A stretch of 64,000 nt of DNA, from the NCBI RefSeq assembly GCF_039523335.1, contig NZ_BAAAFC010000001.1, forward strand, positions 1,178,001-1,242,000, written 5' to 3'. Shown here one piece after another: positions 45,312 through 54,203 of this stretch (its first letter is position 1; every line of letters begins with the position of its first letter). This stretch comes from Marinobacter szutsaonensis (GTDB lineage: Bacteria; Pseudomonadota; Gammaproteobacteria; Pseudomonadales; Oleiphilaceae). A model generated the notes under the pieces. It saw only the letters and a list, made by a program, of their open reading frames with translations, made no database searches and was not told where the DNA came from. A program made the translations under genes and the position numbers.

Positions 45312-46361
45312 CTAGCTTTCAACCAGCCTGGCCCGAACGCGGGGCAGGTGATCCGGGTAGTTATTCTGAATGAAGGTGACCAGGCCTTCCCGAACGGCAC
45401 ACCGCAGATCCCAGTTTTGACTGGAGTCCGGCGCACTCATCAGGAAACGGATCTGCATCGCCTGATCACTGGAGTCGGTCACCTGAACCGTGCCGAGTTT
45501 TCCATCCCATTGACTGGAAGCCTGGAGCAGGCGATTGAATTCCTCCCGCAACGGTTCCACCGGCATGGTGTAGTCCACCCAGATGAAGACCGTACCCAAC
45601 AGGTCAGAATTGTTCCGTGACCAGTTCTGGAAGGGGTTTTCGATGAACCACTGCAACGGGACCACCAGCCTTCTCAAATCCCATACCCTGAGCACCACAT
45701 AGGTGGCAGTGACCTCCTCCACCCAACACCACTCCCCCTGCACATGCAGGACATCGTCAATGCGAAAGGGTTGGGTCAGTGCGATTTGCAGGCCGGCCAG
45801 CAGATTACTCAGAACCGGCCGAGCAGCAAAGCCCAGGATAATGCCGCCCACACCCGCCGAAGCGAGCAGGCTGGCGCCCATGTGCTGCACCGACTCGAAG
45901 GTCATAAGCGCGGCCCCGAGCCCGATAATCACAATGAGTATGTTCAGGCAGCGAACCAGGAAGCGCGTCTGGGTTTCCACCTTGCGGGCACGTTTCCATT
46001 GACCCTCGAGCACCGGATTCAGAGCCACAATCACATCGCCGATTGCCGAGGTGAGTCGCACAGCAGCCCAGGTCAGAGCAAGAATCAGCAGCAGGGTTGT
46101 GACATGGCGCACTGCGGAAACCAGGGGTAAATCGTCAGGAGCGGCCTTGAGTGCGCCAGCCAGTACGAACAGACAGAGCACGACCCCCAAGGCTCGTGCC
46201 GAGGCGTCAAGGAACAGGCGTGGAACGGTTCTGGATCGGGAAAAGCGTCGGATCAGCGCCAACGCCAGCCGGTAGGTCACGTAGGTGGTCACCACGGCCA
46301 GCAATGCCGACAACCCGGGCAACAACCATGCCTGCAGACCAGATTCCAGATGTTCCAGCAC
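45312..46361 (-). CDS. Mechanosensitive ion channel, MscS family
   Basis: The 349-residue inner-membrane protein has four membrane helices. The pore-lining helix and following beta domain show the MscS signature: GASLLASAGVGGIILGFAAR, then PVLSNLLAGLQIALTQPFRI and DDVLHVQGEWCWVEEVTATYV. The Gly/Ala packing of the pore helix is kept. The beta domain then continues VLRVWDLRRLVVPLQWFIENPFQNWSR. Such channels open under membrane tension in hypo-osmotic shock and release solutes. Its gene is transcribed towards the lipoprotein gene and follows the DUF2339 gene by 37 bases. Confidence 0.92.
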   Translation of the reverse strand: MLEHLESGLQAWLLPGLSALLAVVTTYVTYRLALALIRRFSRSRTVPRLFLDASARALGVVLCLFVLAGALKAAPDDLPLVSAVRHVTTLLLILALTWAAVRLTSAIGDVIVALNPVLEGQWKRARKVETQTRFLVRCLNILIVIIGLGAALMTFESVQHMGASLLASAGVGGIILGFAARPVLSNLLAGLQIALTQPFRIDDVLHVQGEWCWVEEVTATYVVLRVWDLRRLVVPLQWFIENPFQNWSRNNSDLLGTVFIWVDYTMPVEPLREEFNRLLQASSQWDGKLGTVQVTDSSDQAMQIRFLMSAPDSSQNWDLRCAVREGLVTFIQNNYPDHLPRVRARLVES

Positions 46362-46398
46362 TCTACTTCCCCACCAGGTTATCTACATTATCATCAAA

Positions 46399-48981
46399 CT
46401 AGCTCATGTCCGATCCACGCGCGCGAGGTGTCCTCCGATACAGCCACGCCAGGCCCAGCAAGGCGAGCCCCAGCCCCATGAAGGCCGCAACGCGCCAGAA
46501 TCCCTGCAGGCCGGCCATATCGATGAGGAAGATCTTCGCGATCACAAGACCAAGCAATGCCATCCCCGCCTTGTACAGCCTGACACTGTGATTGACGCCG
46601 GAATAGAGAATCGCCGCAATGGCATACAGCATGCCGACTACCGAGTAGGTGTACAACTCACCTTCGGAGACACCGGAGACAAGCACCATATCGCTGCCAC
46701 GCCAGAGCTGCCGGATTTCAAGGGCAGTGAACAGCAGGAAGCTCACCGCTGTAAACCACCGGGAAACCGACTGGGGGCCGAAACCCGGCAGCCGGCTGAC
46801 GACAAGCGCCAGCAACACGGGCCCGCCATAGGCAGGAAGCAGCATGTTGAACACCGGCGTTGCACTGATGGCGCTGTCTCCCAGCCACGGGTTATGCACC
46901 GTAACGAGAGTCAGGTAGCTCAGGCAGGACAAACCGAGCAGGATTCGTGAGAACAACCGGTAAAGCCAGGCCAGCGACTCGCTGGCCCTGGCCCGGTAGA
47001 GGTAGGTCAGGCTCAGGGCTCCCCAGAGCAGGGTATTGATGGTGGCCTCTGTCAGGGTGTATTCCCGGGCGAAGATGTCGCCGTCATACAGCCAGTAGCG
47101 CAGTTCGGTGCCAAGGAACAACACCAGCAGGTGCAGGGTGGCCGCCTCAAGCCACGGCCGGATGCCATGGCGTTTGTCCGCAATCCGGGTGGCGATTGCC
47201 GCCGCCACCGTGGCGCCTCCGTATGTCCAGAGTGACCAGTGAACGCTGGCATCGTAGCCCTGAAGCCATGGATTGACGGTCAGCCTGGCGACCACCAATG
47301 CCAGGGCCAGTTTGAGCAGTATATACAGCTCAGGCATCTGAAAACGTCGCGCCAGCCAGGTCAGAGTGATGAACTGGATAGAGAGCGCCAGGGTCAGCGA
47401 GGCCTCGCGGAACATCATTACAGCAGCGAGCGAATAACTGATGTGGGCCGCCAGCACAGCCCAGACCACACCAACCCGGTAACGCTCGAGCCTCTCCATC
47501 TGCCAGGCCAGAATGCCGTAGAGACCACCCAGGATCAGTGCCCCTGTGGCCCAAACCGAAGTCCTCTCGTATCCATGCAACAGCAGCCAACCCAGGACCA
47601 GCCAGACCAGCGGCGAAAGCAGCATCAGCGAAGGCCAGCGCCGCTGGTGGGGGTGGCGCACCCATTGCCAAAGCGCCGGCGCAACCGTGAGGATCGTTGC
47701 TGAAATCAGGTAGGTGACAAACGCCGCACGTTGCCCGGCCGGAAACTGCACCAGGAAAACAACATCGGCACTGGTGCGGCTCATATAAACCAGCCAGCCA
47801 ACGGCACTGGCCAGCACGGCGCCCCAGGGGAGGAACCAGAGCGCCCGTCGGCTCTGCGGGATCAGAGCCGCCACTGGCAGAATCAACAGCCAGGCCCAGA
47901 AAAACGGAGCATCCGTCGGCTGGCCGGCAACAGAAACTGCCCAGAGTGCGAGCAGAGGCAGAAGGGCCTGGCGCAATCGCCAGGCATCTTGCTGCACCTT
48001 GCCCGGCAGAATCGCAAAAGCCAGGAACAACCCGGCCAGGTAACAGACCGTCGACACCTCGACCGGCACGGCAGAACTGGTCAGCAGCCACCACAGTAAA
48101 GCACCCGCCAGGGTGGCGTACCAGAGCCACTCCCGGAAGACATAGCGCATCAGCAGCAGGGAACTCAGGGTGACGAGGAAACTGTAGGACAGCACGAAGG
48201 TGACGCTGCCGTCCTCACCACCAATAAGCATGGGTACGAGGTAAGCGCCACTCAGGCCCATAATAGCCAGCAATGGCCCATGCACCAGCGCCATGACCAT
48301 GGTGCCCAGTGACACGATCCCCAAACCGACCAGGCCCGTCATCGAGCTGATCAGGCCGTAGTGGTGCACTCCAGCAAGCAGCGCCGCATACAGAGTGATA
48401 CTCCCGCCCCCGGCCAGCGCCGCGAAGACCTCATCCGCGCCTTTCTGGCGGCGGCGGAGGAATTCGGCGGCGCCATGCAACACCAGGCCGCAGGTGAGGG
48501 CCAGCAGGAACTGTTGGGTCGGGCCGATGAGACCCGCACTGATGGAATGGCTGACCATGAATATGCCGGCCAGACCAACACTCAGGCCTCCCAGCCAGAC
48601 CATCCAGTTTTCCCTGAAGGCCGTGAGGATACGGCCAGCCCTGACCGGTTCGTCCGGCTCTCCCGATAGCCACTGAGCATCCTCTTGAGTCCTGGCCTGT
48701 GCGGGTGGCTCCATCTCGACCGACGGATGGGGCTTTATCTCCAGCGGTTCAGGCCGGGGTGCCGGCTGGGGTGATTCCGGTGTATCCGGAGCAGCCTCTT
48801 GCCTCCCCGTCCGATATCTGAGGCTGGCGATTTCTCCCCGTAACGCTGAGATTTCCCGCTCGAGCCCCTCGATTCGCCTCGACTGGGCGCCACGCTGACG
48901 AAACGCCAGGAACCCGAGAACCGAGCCAACAGGAATGAACAACGCCAATCCCACGGTAAAAACGATGAATAATACTTCCAC
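46399..48981 (-). CDS. DUF2339 multi-span membrane protein
   Basis: The 860-residue protein starts at a GTG 6 bases after GGGAG. A longer frame to 49038 lacks a ribosome site. One N-terminal membrane helix is followed by a short coiled coil (IEGLEREISALRGEIASLR), a Pro-rich linker (about 55-90) and more than twenty hydrophobic helices. The motif ENWMVWLGGLSVGLAGIFMV and the overall plan define DUF2339, predicted membrane proteins of unknown activity. It lies 37 bases upstream of the MscS gene and is probably co-transcribed with it, hinting at an envelope or osmotic role. Confidence 0.88.
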   Translation of the reverse strand: MEVLFIVFTVGLALFIPVGSVLGFLAFRQRGAQSRRIEGLEREISALRGEIASLRYRTGRQEAAPDTPESPQPAPRPEPLEIKPHPSVEMEPPAQARTQEDAQWLSGEPDEPVRAGRILTAFRENWMVWLGGLSVGLAGIFMVSHSISAGLIGPTQQFLLALTCGLVLHGAAEFLRRRQKGADEVFAALAGGGSITLYAALLAGVHHYGLISSMTGLVGLGIVSLGTMVMALVHGPLLAIMGLSGAYLVPMLIGGEDGSVTFVLSYSFLVTLSSLLLMRYVFREWLWYATLAGALLWWLLTSSAVPVEVSTVCYLAGLFLAFAILPGKVQQDAWRLRQALLPLLALWAVSVAGQPTDAPFFWAWLLILPVAALIPQSRRALWFLPWGAVLASAVGWLVYMSRTSADVVFLVQFPAGQRAAFVTYLISATILTVAPALWQWVRHPHQRRWPSLMLLSPLVWLVLGWLLLHGYERTSVWATGALILGGLYGILAWQMERLERYRVGVVWAVLAAHISYSLAAVMMFREASLTLALSIQFITLTWLARRFQMPELYILLKLALALVVARLTVNPWLQGYDASVHWSLWTYGGATVAAAIATRIADKRHGIRPWLEAATLHLLVLFLGTELRYWLYDGDIFAREYTLTEATINTLLWGALSLTYLYRARASESLAWLYRLFSRILLGLSCLSYLTLVTVHNPWLGDSAISATPVFNMLLPAYGGPVLLALVVSRLPGFGPQSVSRWFTAVSFLLFTALEIRQLWRGSDMVLVSGVSEGELYTYSVVGMLYAIAAILYSGVNHSVRLYKAGMALLGLVIAKIFLIDMAGLQGFWRVAAFMGLGLALLGLAWLYRRTPRARGSDMS

Positions 48982-49097
48982 ACCTGTCTCCCTGGTTGCG
49001 CGCAACTGCTGCGGCCATTCGGGTACTATTATGCGCACACAACCAATAACTTGCAGATCCCCCGATCACGCTTTCGGAAACTGCTCATTGCATCAGA

Positions 49098-49112
49098 TGA
49101 GAATTATTATTA
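49098..49112 (+). promoter_or_regulatory. Fur box-like sequence upstream of the MFS exporter
   Basis: TGAGAATTATTATTA matches the 7-1-7 Fur consensus TGATAATNATTATCA at 12 of 14 defined positions. It lies 28 bases before the exporter start codon, where a repressor would block transcription. It is an AT-rich island in GC-rich DNA. Confidence 0.6.
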
Positions 49113-49117
49113 GCTTT

Positions 49118-49137
49118 CTACCTTCCCAAGGAGGTAG
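49118..49137 (+). promoter_or_regulatory. Hairpin that covers the Shine-Dalgarno sequence
   Basis: CTACCTTC (49118-49125) can pair with GGAGGTAG (49130-49137) around a CCAA loop, eight pairs with one T-G. The 3' arm contains most of AAGGAGG, the ribosome site of the TTG-initiated exporter gene at 49141. If it forms in mRNA, translation would be reduced until it is opened. Confidence 0.5.
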
Positions 49138-49140
49138 GTT

Positions 49141-50334
49141 TTGTCCCATTTTCAGCTAGCGTTACTACTCGGAATGACCGTGGCCCTCGGGCCCTTGGCG
49201 CTGGATGCCTATTTACCGGCATTCCCCAGCATCGCCGATAGCCTTGATATTGCCCACAGCGAGGTGGGTCTGACCCTCAGTGCCTATGTGGCAACCCTGG
49301 GGCTGGCACAGCTGGTCGGCGGCCCGCTGTCTGATCGCTATGGCCGGCGGCCGATTCTGGTGGGCGGGCTGGCCATTTTTGCGGGCGCAGCCGTGATGGT
49401 CTCGCTGGCCGATTCACTCTCGAACATGGTGCTCTGGCGGGTGATTCAGGGCGTTGGCGGAGCTTTCTGTGCGGTTTCTGTTCCCGCCATTGTCCGGGAC
49501 CAGGTTGGCGGGCAGGAAGCGGCGCGGCTGTTCGGCCTCATTGGCCTGATCATGTTTATCGCGCCTGCCGCTGCGCCATCCATGGGCGCCCTGATGCTGG
49601 CCTTGGGTGACTGGCACGCCATCTTCCTGGTGCTGGCCGGATATGCGGTGTTCCTGGCATTTGCACTGAATGTGGCGCTGTTCCCGAAATTGCAACCGAG
49701 GCCATCGGCGACCACACCGGTACGAACACTGGTTACCAACTACCTGCTGGTACTCGGCCACCGGACCACCATGCGCTTCGTGGGAATCCAGGTGCTGTGC
49801 TTCAGCACCATGCTGCTCTTCATTACCCACTCCTCGTTTATCTACCAGGAGTGGTTCGGCCTCTCCAATGGCATGTTTGCCATTCTGTTCGCATCCAATA
49901 TCGCCCTGATGGCCATTCTCAACCTGATCAACCGGCCACTGCTGAGACGCTTCTCATCGGTGGTTCTGTTGCGGGTACAGGTAGCAATGCAGTTTGCTGC
50001 GCTGGTGGCACTGGTGGCGGTGGTCCTTCTGGAGGGCCCGTTCTGGCTGGTCGCGGCCTGCATCATCGCTGCCATCGGCTGCCAGGGCGGCATCATCCCC
50101 AACAACATGGCCAATGCCCTGGAATACTTCCCGCATCTCGGTGGCACCGCAGCCGCCCTGCTGGGTGCCTCACAGTTCACCATTGCCGGCGGCATCAGTG
50201 CCCTGTCATCGATGTTCGGTGGCGACGCCCTGCTGCCGATCGTAGCCAGCATGCTGGTATGCTCTGCCGGTGCCGTTATCCTCGCTGCGGGAGCACCCGG
50301 GGCGGTCGCGCGGGAGATGGCCCCGGCAACCTGA
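49141..50334 (+). CDS. Bcr/CflA-type MFS multidrug or siderophore exporter
   Basis: The 397-residue inner-membrane protein has 12 predicted helices and the DHA1/Bcr pattern: LDAYLPAFPSIADSL in helix 1 and the MFS motif GPLSDRYGRRPIL between helices 2 and 3, with QGVGGAFCAVSVPAIVRD in helix 4. These proton antiporters export drugs, dipeptides or sulphonamides, and some relatives export siderophores. The start is a TTG with AAGGAGG 6 bases upstream. A Fur-like box and a ribosome-site hairpin precede it, so iron control is likely and a role in iron-chelator export is plausible, by inference. It is convergent with the Acg-type gene. Confidence 0.9.
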   Translation: MSHFQLALLLGMTVALGPLALDAYLPAFPSIADSLDIAHSEVGLTLSAYVATLGLAQLVGGPLSDRYGRRPILVGGLAIFAGAAVMVSLADSLSNMVLWRVIQGVGGAFCAVSVPAIVRDQVGGQEAARLFGLIGLIMFIAPAAAPSMGALMLALGDWHAIFLVLAGYAVFLAFALNVALFPKLQPRPSATTPVRTLVTNYLLVLGHRTTMRFVGIQVLCFSTMLLFITHSSFIYQEWFGLSNGMFAILFASNIALMAILNLINRPLLRRFSSVVLLRVQVAMQFAALVALVAVVLLEGPFWLVAACIIAAIGCQGGIIPNNMANALEYFPHLGGTAAALLGASQFTIAGGISALSSMFGGDALLPIVASMLVCSAGAVILAAGAPGAVAREMAPAT

Positions 50335-50337
50335 ACG

Positions 50338-51345
50338 TCAGGCCAGCACCTGCTCTACCGGCCGGCGCAGTGATCGCGGGGTTTCCGGACCGTGGCCGAT
50401 CCTCACCACGAGATCCGGCCTCCGCTCACCAATGCCGAGAAAGCGCGCAAACTCCGGACGGATTGCAGCAACCTCTACCGGTTGATTGATAAACGCCGTA
50501 CGCAGGCCCAGGGCGGCAGCCTGAAGGGCCAGGCGTTCATAGCACCGCCCCGCTTCAATCCAGTGGCGTTGGTCATCACCCTCGGAGTAGAGAATCGCAA
50601 TCGCAGAGGAACTCTGGATATTCCGGAAGTCCTTTCGGTTCTGGGCCTTTGCGGAGAAGCCGAACTTCATTGCCAGCAATCCCAGCCATCGGGGCACCGA
50701 GGGGCTGCCCATCACGGGGCCGTACAGGCCATCGCCCGTCCGGGCTGCCTCGACTGCGCTGAAGCGAATCCAGGATTTCAACTCACGAGCCCAGGCACCG
50801 TCGGCAAACTGGGCCCGGTTTCCCTCGGCCACATAGCGGGCGATCTGCTCTTTCTGCTCGTCGTTGTCGATGAGAAGAACCGAAACACCGTCACCCGTGC
50901 CTGCTTGTGTCAGAAGCTCGGTTTCCTTTTCTGTCAGTGGTTCGCCATCGAACTCAACCCGACTGCACTGCCGCTCCGGGATCGCCTCTAAGAGAACCGT
51001 CCGGACAGGGGCCACTTCCTCAAATTCAACCTTCACTCCAGTCGTCGACGGGTCGTATTCGGGTCGCCCTTCCAGACCAGCTGCCCGCCCTGCCTGGAGC
51101 AGGTTCTCGAGGGCACAGCCAAGGCTCGCATACAGGTGGTGGTCATCCGGGTCCACCGCCGGACATCGCCGTGACAGGTCCGGCAGGATCCAGACCCGGT
51201 CGGGCTCTATCCGGAACTGCCAGGGCTGGGTGTTATGGCTGGAGGCCGCCATGGTGGCATAGCGAATGATGGCCGGATACCGGGCATCGCCGCTGCCAAG
51301 GTCGTGGTGGCGCCAGAGCCGTTTTACTTCATCCGTGTAGTCCAT
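50338..51345 (-). CDS. Acg-family FMN-binding nitroreductase-like protein
   Basis: This 335-residue cytoplasmic protein has the doubled nitroreductase fold of Acg-like proteins. RYATMAASSHNTQPWQFRI is the N-terminal FMN-phosphate motif with Ser-His-Asn-Thr-Gln. GRCYERLALQAAALGLRTAFINQP and ERRPDLVVRIGHGP form the C-terminal half. In mycobacteria Acg is thought to sequester FMN and not to reduce nitro compounds, so activity here is open. It stands three bases from the convergent exporter stop. Confidence 0.88.
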   Translation of the reverse strand: MDYTDEVKRLWRHHDLGSGDARYPAIIRYATMAASSHNTQPWQFRIEPDRVWILPDLSRRCPAVDPDDHHLYASLGCALENLLQAGRAAGLEGRPEYDPSTTGVKVEFEEVAPVRTVLLEAIPERQCSRVEFDGEPLTEKETELLTQAGTGDGVSVLLIDNDEQKEQIARYVAEGNRAQFADGAWARELKSWIRFSAVEAARTGDGLYGPVMGSPSVPRWLGLLAMKFGFSAKAQNRKDFRNIQSSSAIAILYSEGDDQRHWIEAGRCYERLALQAAALGLRTAFINQPVEVAAIRPEFARFLGIGERRPDLVVRIGHGPETPRSLRRPVEQVLA

Positions 51346-51402
51346 TCGACTTCCCTCTCATAGGTCATCCCTTGCCCAGAGACCGTCACTGGCTCACGGG
51401 GC

Positions 51403-51714
51403 TCACTGACGGATCGGCTGACAGCCTCGCATTGAGAGCGCCAGGTTCGCGCTGGCCCTGATCTGATCGTAGTACTTCGACGCAGTATTCACACCCATCT
51501 CGGCGTAACTGCTGGCCGTCGGGCTGATCAGGCTGCTCAGTTGCGCCCAGGCACTGGCGGATTGCCGGTCCCGACTGTAGGCATCGAAGGCCTGGTAGAT
51601 TTCGTTGCAGGTGACACCGTCACCATCCGTCGCGGCGGAAGACATGTAGGTGGAGGTCTGGCAGCCAGACAAAAGCGTGGCAGCAGCGACAGCAACGAGA
51701 AGTGGATATTTCAC
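51403..51714 (-). CDS. Small lipoprotein
   Basis: The 103-residue precursor starts MKYPLLVAVAAATLLSGCQT. The lipobox LLSGC makes a lipoprotein whose mature part (about 86 residues) is mainly helical, with two further cysteines (VTCNEIYQAFDAY and MRGCQPIRQ) that could form a disulphide. The residue after the lipidated Cys is Gln, favouring the outer membrane. I do not recognise the family and no function can be assigned. Confidence 0.78.
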   Translation of the reverse strand: MKYPLLVAVAAATLLSGCQTSTYMSSAATDGDGVTCNEIYQAFDAYSRDRQSASAWAQLSSLISPTASSYAEMGVNTASKYYDQIRASANLALSMRGCQPIRQ

Positions 51715-51847
51715 GGGTTATGATCTCCGGAGATTCGAGAAATGCATTCAGATCAGCCCGCGATACTAGCAAAAAAGCACGGAGGATGAACTGCAGCATA
51801 TTGTCCCGGGTCCACCCGCATTTGATGCCGCCGGAACCGGGAACGAC

Positions 51848-52957
51848 TCAATCGCCAGCGGGATCCTCTGTAAATGCATTGAGGTGAAACGCGATGGCTT
51901 CTTCCACCGCTTCCATGCCACATTCTTTGGGTTCCGGGACTGCCCCGCCGGCCAGAACCTCCAGAACAGAGCGCACGCCATGGGCCAGTGACTCCGTGTT
52001 GTAACCCCCTTCAAGAACAAAGGCCAACCGGCCGTCACACAGCCTGTCTGCTAATGACTGCACAACATCAGTCATGGCGGCCAGGCCCTCAAACGACACG
52101 TTCATCGCAAGATCGTACCAATGGACGTCGAATCCCGCGGACACCAGAATGAGATCCGGCTTGAAGTACTCTGCGGCCGGCACAAGAATCTCGTTGAAGG
52201 CCCGGAGGTAAGCCACATCACCGGCACCGCCCGGCATGGGAACGTTCACCGTCGCACCCTCGCCCAGCCCCGCACCTACCTCCTGCAAATTGCCACTGCC
52301 CGGATAAAAAGGTGATGCGCGGTGGATATCGAACAGCATGACATGCGGGTCAGCCCAGAAAATATCCTGGGTACCATTGCCGTGGTGGGCATCCCAATCG
52401 ACGATCAGCACCCGCTCGCAGCCAAGCTCGGCCAGTGCGTGGGCGGCCGCAACGGCTACGTTGTTCAACAGGCAGAAGCCTCTGGCGCGCACCGGTTCTG
52501 CATGGTGGCCAGGGGGCCTGACCAGCGCAAAGGCGCTTCGCGTACTGCCTGAAACCACGGCCTCAACCGCTGCAATAGCTGTTCCCGCCGCCACCTCGGC
52601 AGCTTCGATACTACCGGGAGATACAGCGGTGGTATCCACATCCAGCCAGGCATTCTTGTTACGAAGGGAAAATACATCATCGAGATAGGACGTGGTGTGA
52701 ACACGGGCCAGCTGCTCCCTCGTGGCGACTTTACCCGCTGCAAACCGAACACCTTCCACCGGCTCACGCCTGAGCAAATCCAGGATGGCATGAATGCGCC
52801 CAGGGTGTTCAGGGTATTTCCACTGGACGTTCAGGCCCGCGAGGATCGCCCGGACGCGCTTGTCCAGGCGCCCGGGAAGAAAGGCCGCATTCACATCGGG
52901 GGCGTGATTGAGCACCCGTTCGTCGTAGAAAACGGTGACATCTTTTCGTTCTGTCAC
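51848..52957 (-). CDS. Histone deacetylase / acetylpolyamine amidohydrolase family protein
   Basis: Zn2+-dependent deacetylases of this family remove acetyl groups from polyamines, lysine or other amines. The 369-residue protein carries RPPGHHAE (His151, His152), DWDAHHGNGTQ (Asp189 and His191 as zinc ligands), SAGFD (Asp277, third ligand) and LEGGYN. The N-terminal EHPGRI segment is the usual family opening. It has no signal peptide. The GTG at 52957 follows GGAG by 6 bases. Earlier ATG starts (52969, 53011) place that ribosome site inside the gene. Substrate is unknown, although a spermidine-synthase-like gene exists elsewhere in the window. Confidence 0.9.
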   Translation of the reverse strand: MTERKDVTVFYDERVLNHAPDVNAAFLPGRLDKRVRAILAGLNVQWKYPEHPGRIHAILDLLRREPVEGVRFAAGKVATREQLARVHTTSYLDDVFSLRNKNAWLDVDTTAVSPGSIEAAEVAAGTAIAAVEAVVSGSTRSAFALVRPPGHHAEPVRARGFCLLNNVAVAAAHALAELGCERVLIVDWDAHHGNGTQDIFWADPHVMLFDIHRASPFYPGSGNLQEVGAGLGEGATVNVPMPGGAGDVAYLRAFNEILVPAAEYFKPDLILVSAGFDVHWYDLAMNVSFEGLAAMTDVVQSLADRLCDGRLAFVLEGGYNTESLAHGVRSVLEVLAGGAVPEPKECGMEAVEEAIAFHLNAFTEDPAGD

Positions 52958-53051
52958 AGCAAGCTCCATGCATTCGTTCAGGGGTGCCGGTGCCATCCGG
53001 GCACTCGGCACCGCTGATCAAAGCATAGTCAAGAAAACAGATACCGGACAC

Positions 53052-53576
53052 TCAGGCCATGCGCTTCAGGATCCGGTCACCCAGCAGGTACTGGTGCGCC
53101 AGTGCTGCTGCCACGTGAACGCCAATCATCAGCCAGAGCACGTTGGACAGAACCTCATGGACGTCCTCCCCGCTTTCTTCCAGCCATTCCACCTCCGGGC
53201 CCGAGCCCGACAGCGTCCAGCCAAAGAAGGTGACAGGGTCCCCTTCCCCCAGCGACGTCGCCAGCCCCGACAACGGCATCAGAATCATCAGTGCATACAG
53301 CGCGACATGCCCTAACCTGGCCATGGTCGCCCACTGGGCAGGCGGAGTGAGGCGCGAACGGTTCAGCCATCGCCACAGGCCACGAAAAAGCACAAGCCCG
53401 AACAATGCCAGGCCCAGGCTCTGGTGCCAGGCCATCAAGGAGGCTTCCGAAAGACTATGTTCCAGGGCCTCGAACCAGACCTCGCTGGCAAGCATGAGCA
53501 ACAGCAACACCGCCATAATCCAGTGCACGGCACGGGAAACGACTCCATAACGGTTCTCAGCATCCATCAATGTCAT
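53052..53576 (-). CDS. Cytochrome b561
   Basis: The 174-residue inner-membrane protein has four membrane helices and the bacterial cytochrome b561 pattern: RAVHWIMAVLLLLML with a heme-ligand His, MAWHQSLGLALFGLVLFR with another, ARLGHVALYALMILMPLSG with a third and LMIGVHVAAALAHQYL with the last pair. It carries two hemes b and moves electrons across or within the membrane, possibly from ubiquinol. AAGGAGG stands 6 bases before the chosen ATG. ATG one codon earlier is equally possible. It is upstream of no obvious electron-transfer partner. Confidence 0.9.
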   Translation of the reverse strand: MTLMDAENRYGVVSRAVHWIMAVLLLLMLASEVWFEALEHSLSEASLMAWHQSLGLALFGLVLFRGLWRWLNRSRLTPPAQWATMARLGHVALYALMILMPLSGLATSLGEGDPVTFFGWTLSGSGPEVEWLEESGEDVHEVLSNVLWLMIGVHVAAALAHQYLLGDRILKRMA

Positions 53577-53640
53577 CATCAACCTCCTTCAGCAGGGTGG
53601 CGAGAGCCCTGCACGGGGCCCTCGCGCTGACCATTGGCCC

Positions 53641-53985
53641 TCAGTTCCGGCGTGAATCACGAGCCGGTGCGCCATATTGGTTGAACTCCTGCTCCCGGAT
53701 CAGGTTTTGTTCGGCATCCCGCAACTGCACCAGATAGGTACCGTCTTTGGTCTCTTCCACGGAGACGTCCACCCCCGGACCAAACCGGCGCAGAGCCTGG
53801 CCATAGGCCATGATGCGCATCTCCTCAGTACTGTACTGCTTGAGATCTGCTTTCATGGGCTTGCCGTCGCGGCGATTCTCGTAACGGTCGTCGTCCCAGT
53901 AATCGTCGTCCGCGGAGACCAGAAGTGGTGTGGCACTGAGCAAAGCGGCAACGGACAGTGCGGCAATTGTGGTGGTTTTTTTCAC
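53641..53985 (-). CDS. Periplasmic PepSY-domain protein
   Basis: The GTG at 53985 follows AAGGAG by 7 bases and starts a signal peptide (VKKTTTIAALSVAALLSAT), giving 114 residues. A frame extending to 54108 lacks a ribosome site. The mature protein starts with the acidic DDDYWDDDRYENRRDGKP and ends with a PepSY-like domain (DGTYLVQLRDAEQNLIREQEFNQYG). Such small proteins are commonly encoded next to PhoP/PhoQ-like or other two-component genes and are thought to modulate periplasmic sensors or bind cations. It is divergent from the response-regulator gene, with shared operator-like repeats between them. Confidence 0.82.
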   Translation of the reverse strand: MKKTTTIAALSVAALLSATPLLVSADDDYWDDDRYENRRDGKPMKADLKQYSTEEMRIMAYGQALRRFGPGVDVSVEETKDGTYLVQLRDAEQNLIREQEFNQYGAPARDSRRN

Positions 53986-54067
53986 GGTAGAACTCCTTGC
54001 TTGATGAAACCCATGACGAAATGTCATTGCTGGTCGGGAATCATTGCACCAAGGAAACGTCGCAGAA

Positions 54068-54108
54068 TTGTCTCGGTCAGACGGCGACTTTGTCGCAAAT
54101 TGTCGCAA
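54068..54108. promoter_or_regulatory. Direct repeats TTGTCGCAA, candidate response-regulator sites
   Basis: TTGTCGCAA occurs at 54090-54098 and again at 54100-54108, a spacing of 10 bases (one turn). A weaker copy TTGTCTCGG lies at 54068-54076, 22 bases earlier. Tandem half-sites on one face of the helix are typical for OmpR/PhoB-type regulators such as the one encoded from 54204. A TATAAT (54167-54172) inside a CCCC/GGGG hairpin lies downstream and is the likely -10 of the regulator gene. Confidence 0.6.
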
Positions 54109-54203
54109 GTGCCGGAATCGGGATGTTTTTTGACAACATCGTGCCCAAGTGCCGCGGCAGGTCCCCTATAATCGGGGCAACAGTCAAGCAGACGGAGTAA
54201 CGA

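Noticed and set aside
54130..54172. TTGACA and TATAAT as a sigma-70 promoter for the response regulator
   Set aside because: The hexamers are 31 bases apart, far from the usual 17. Only the TATAAT is kept as a likely -10.
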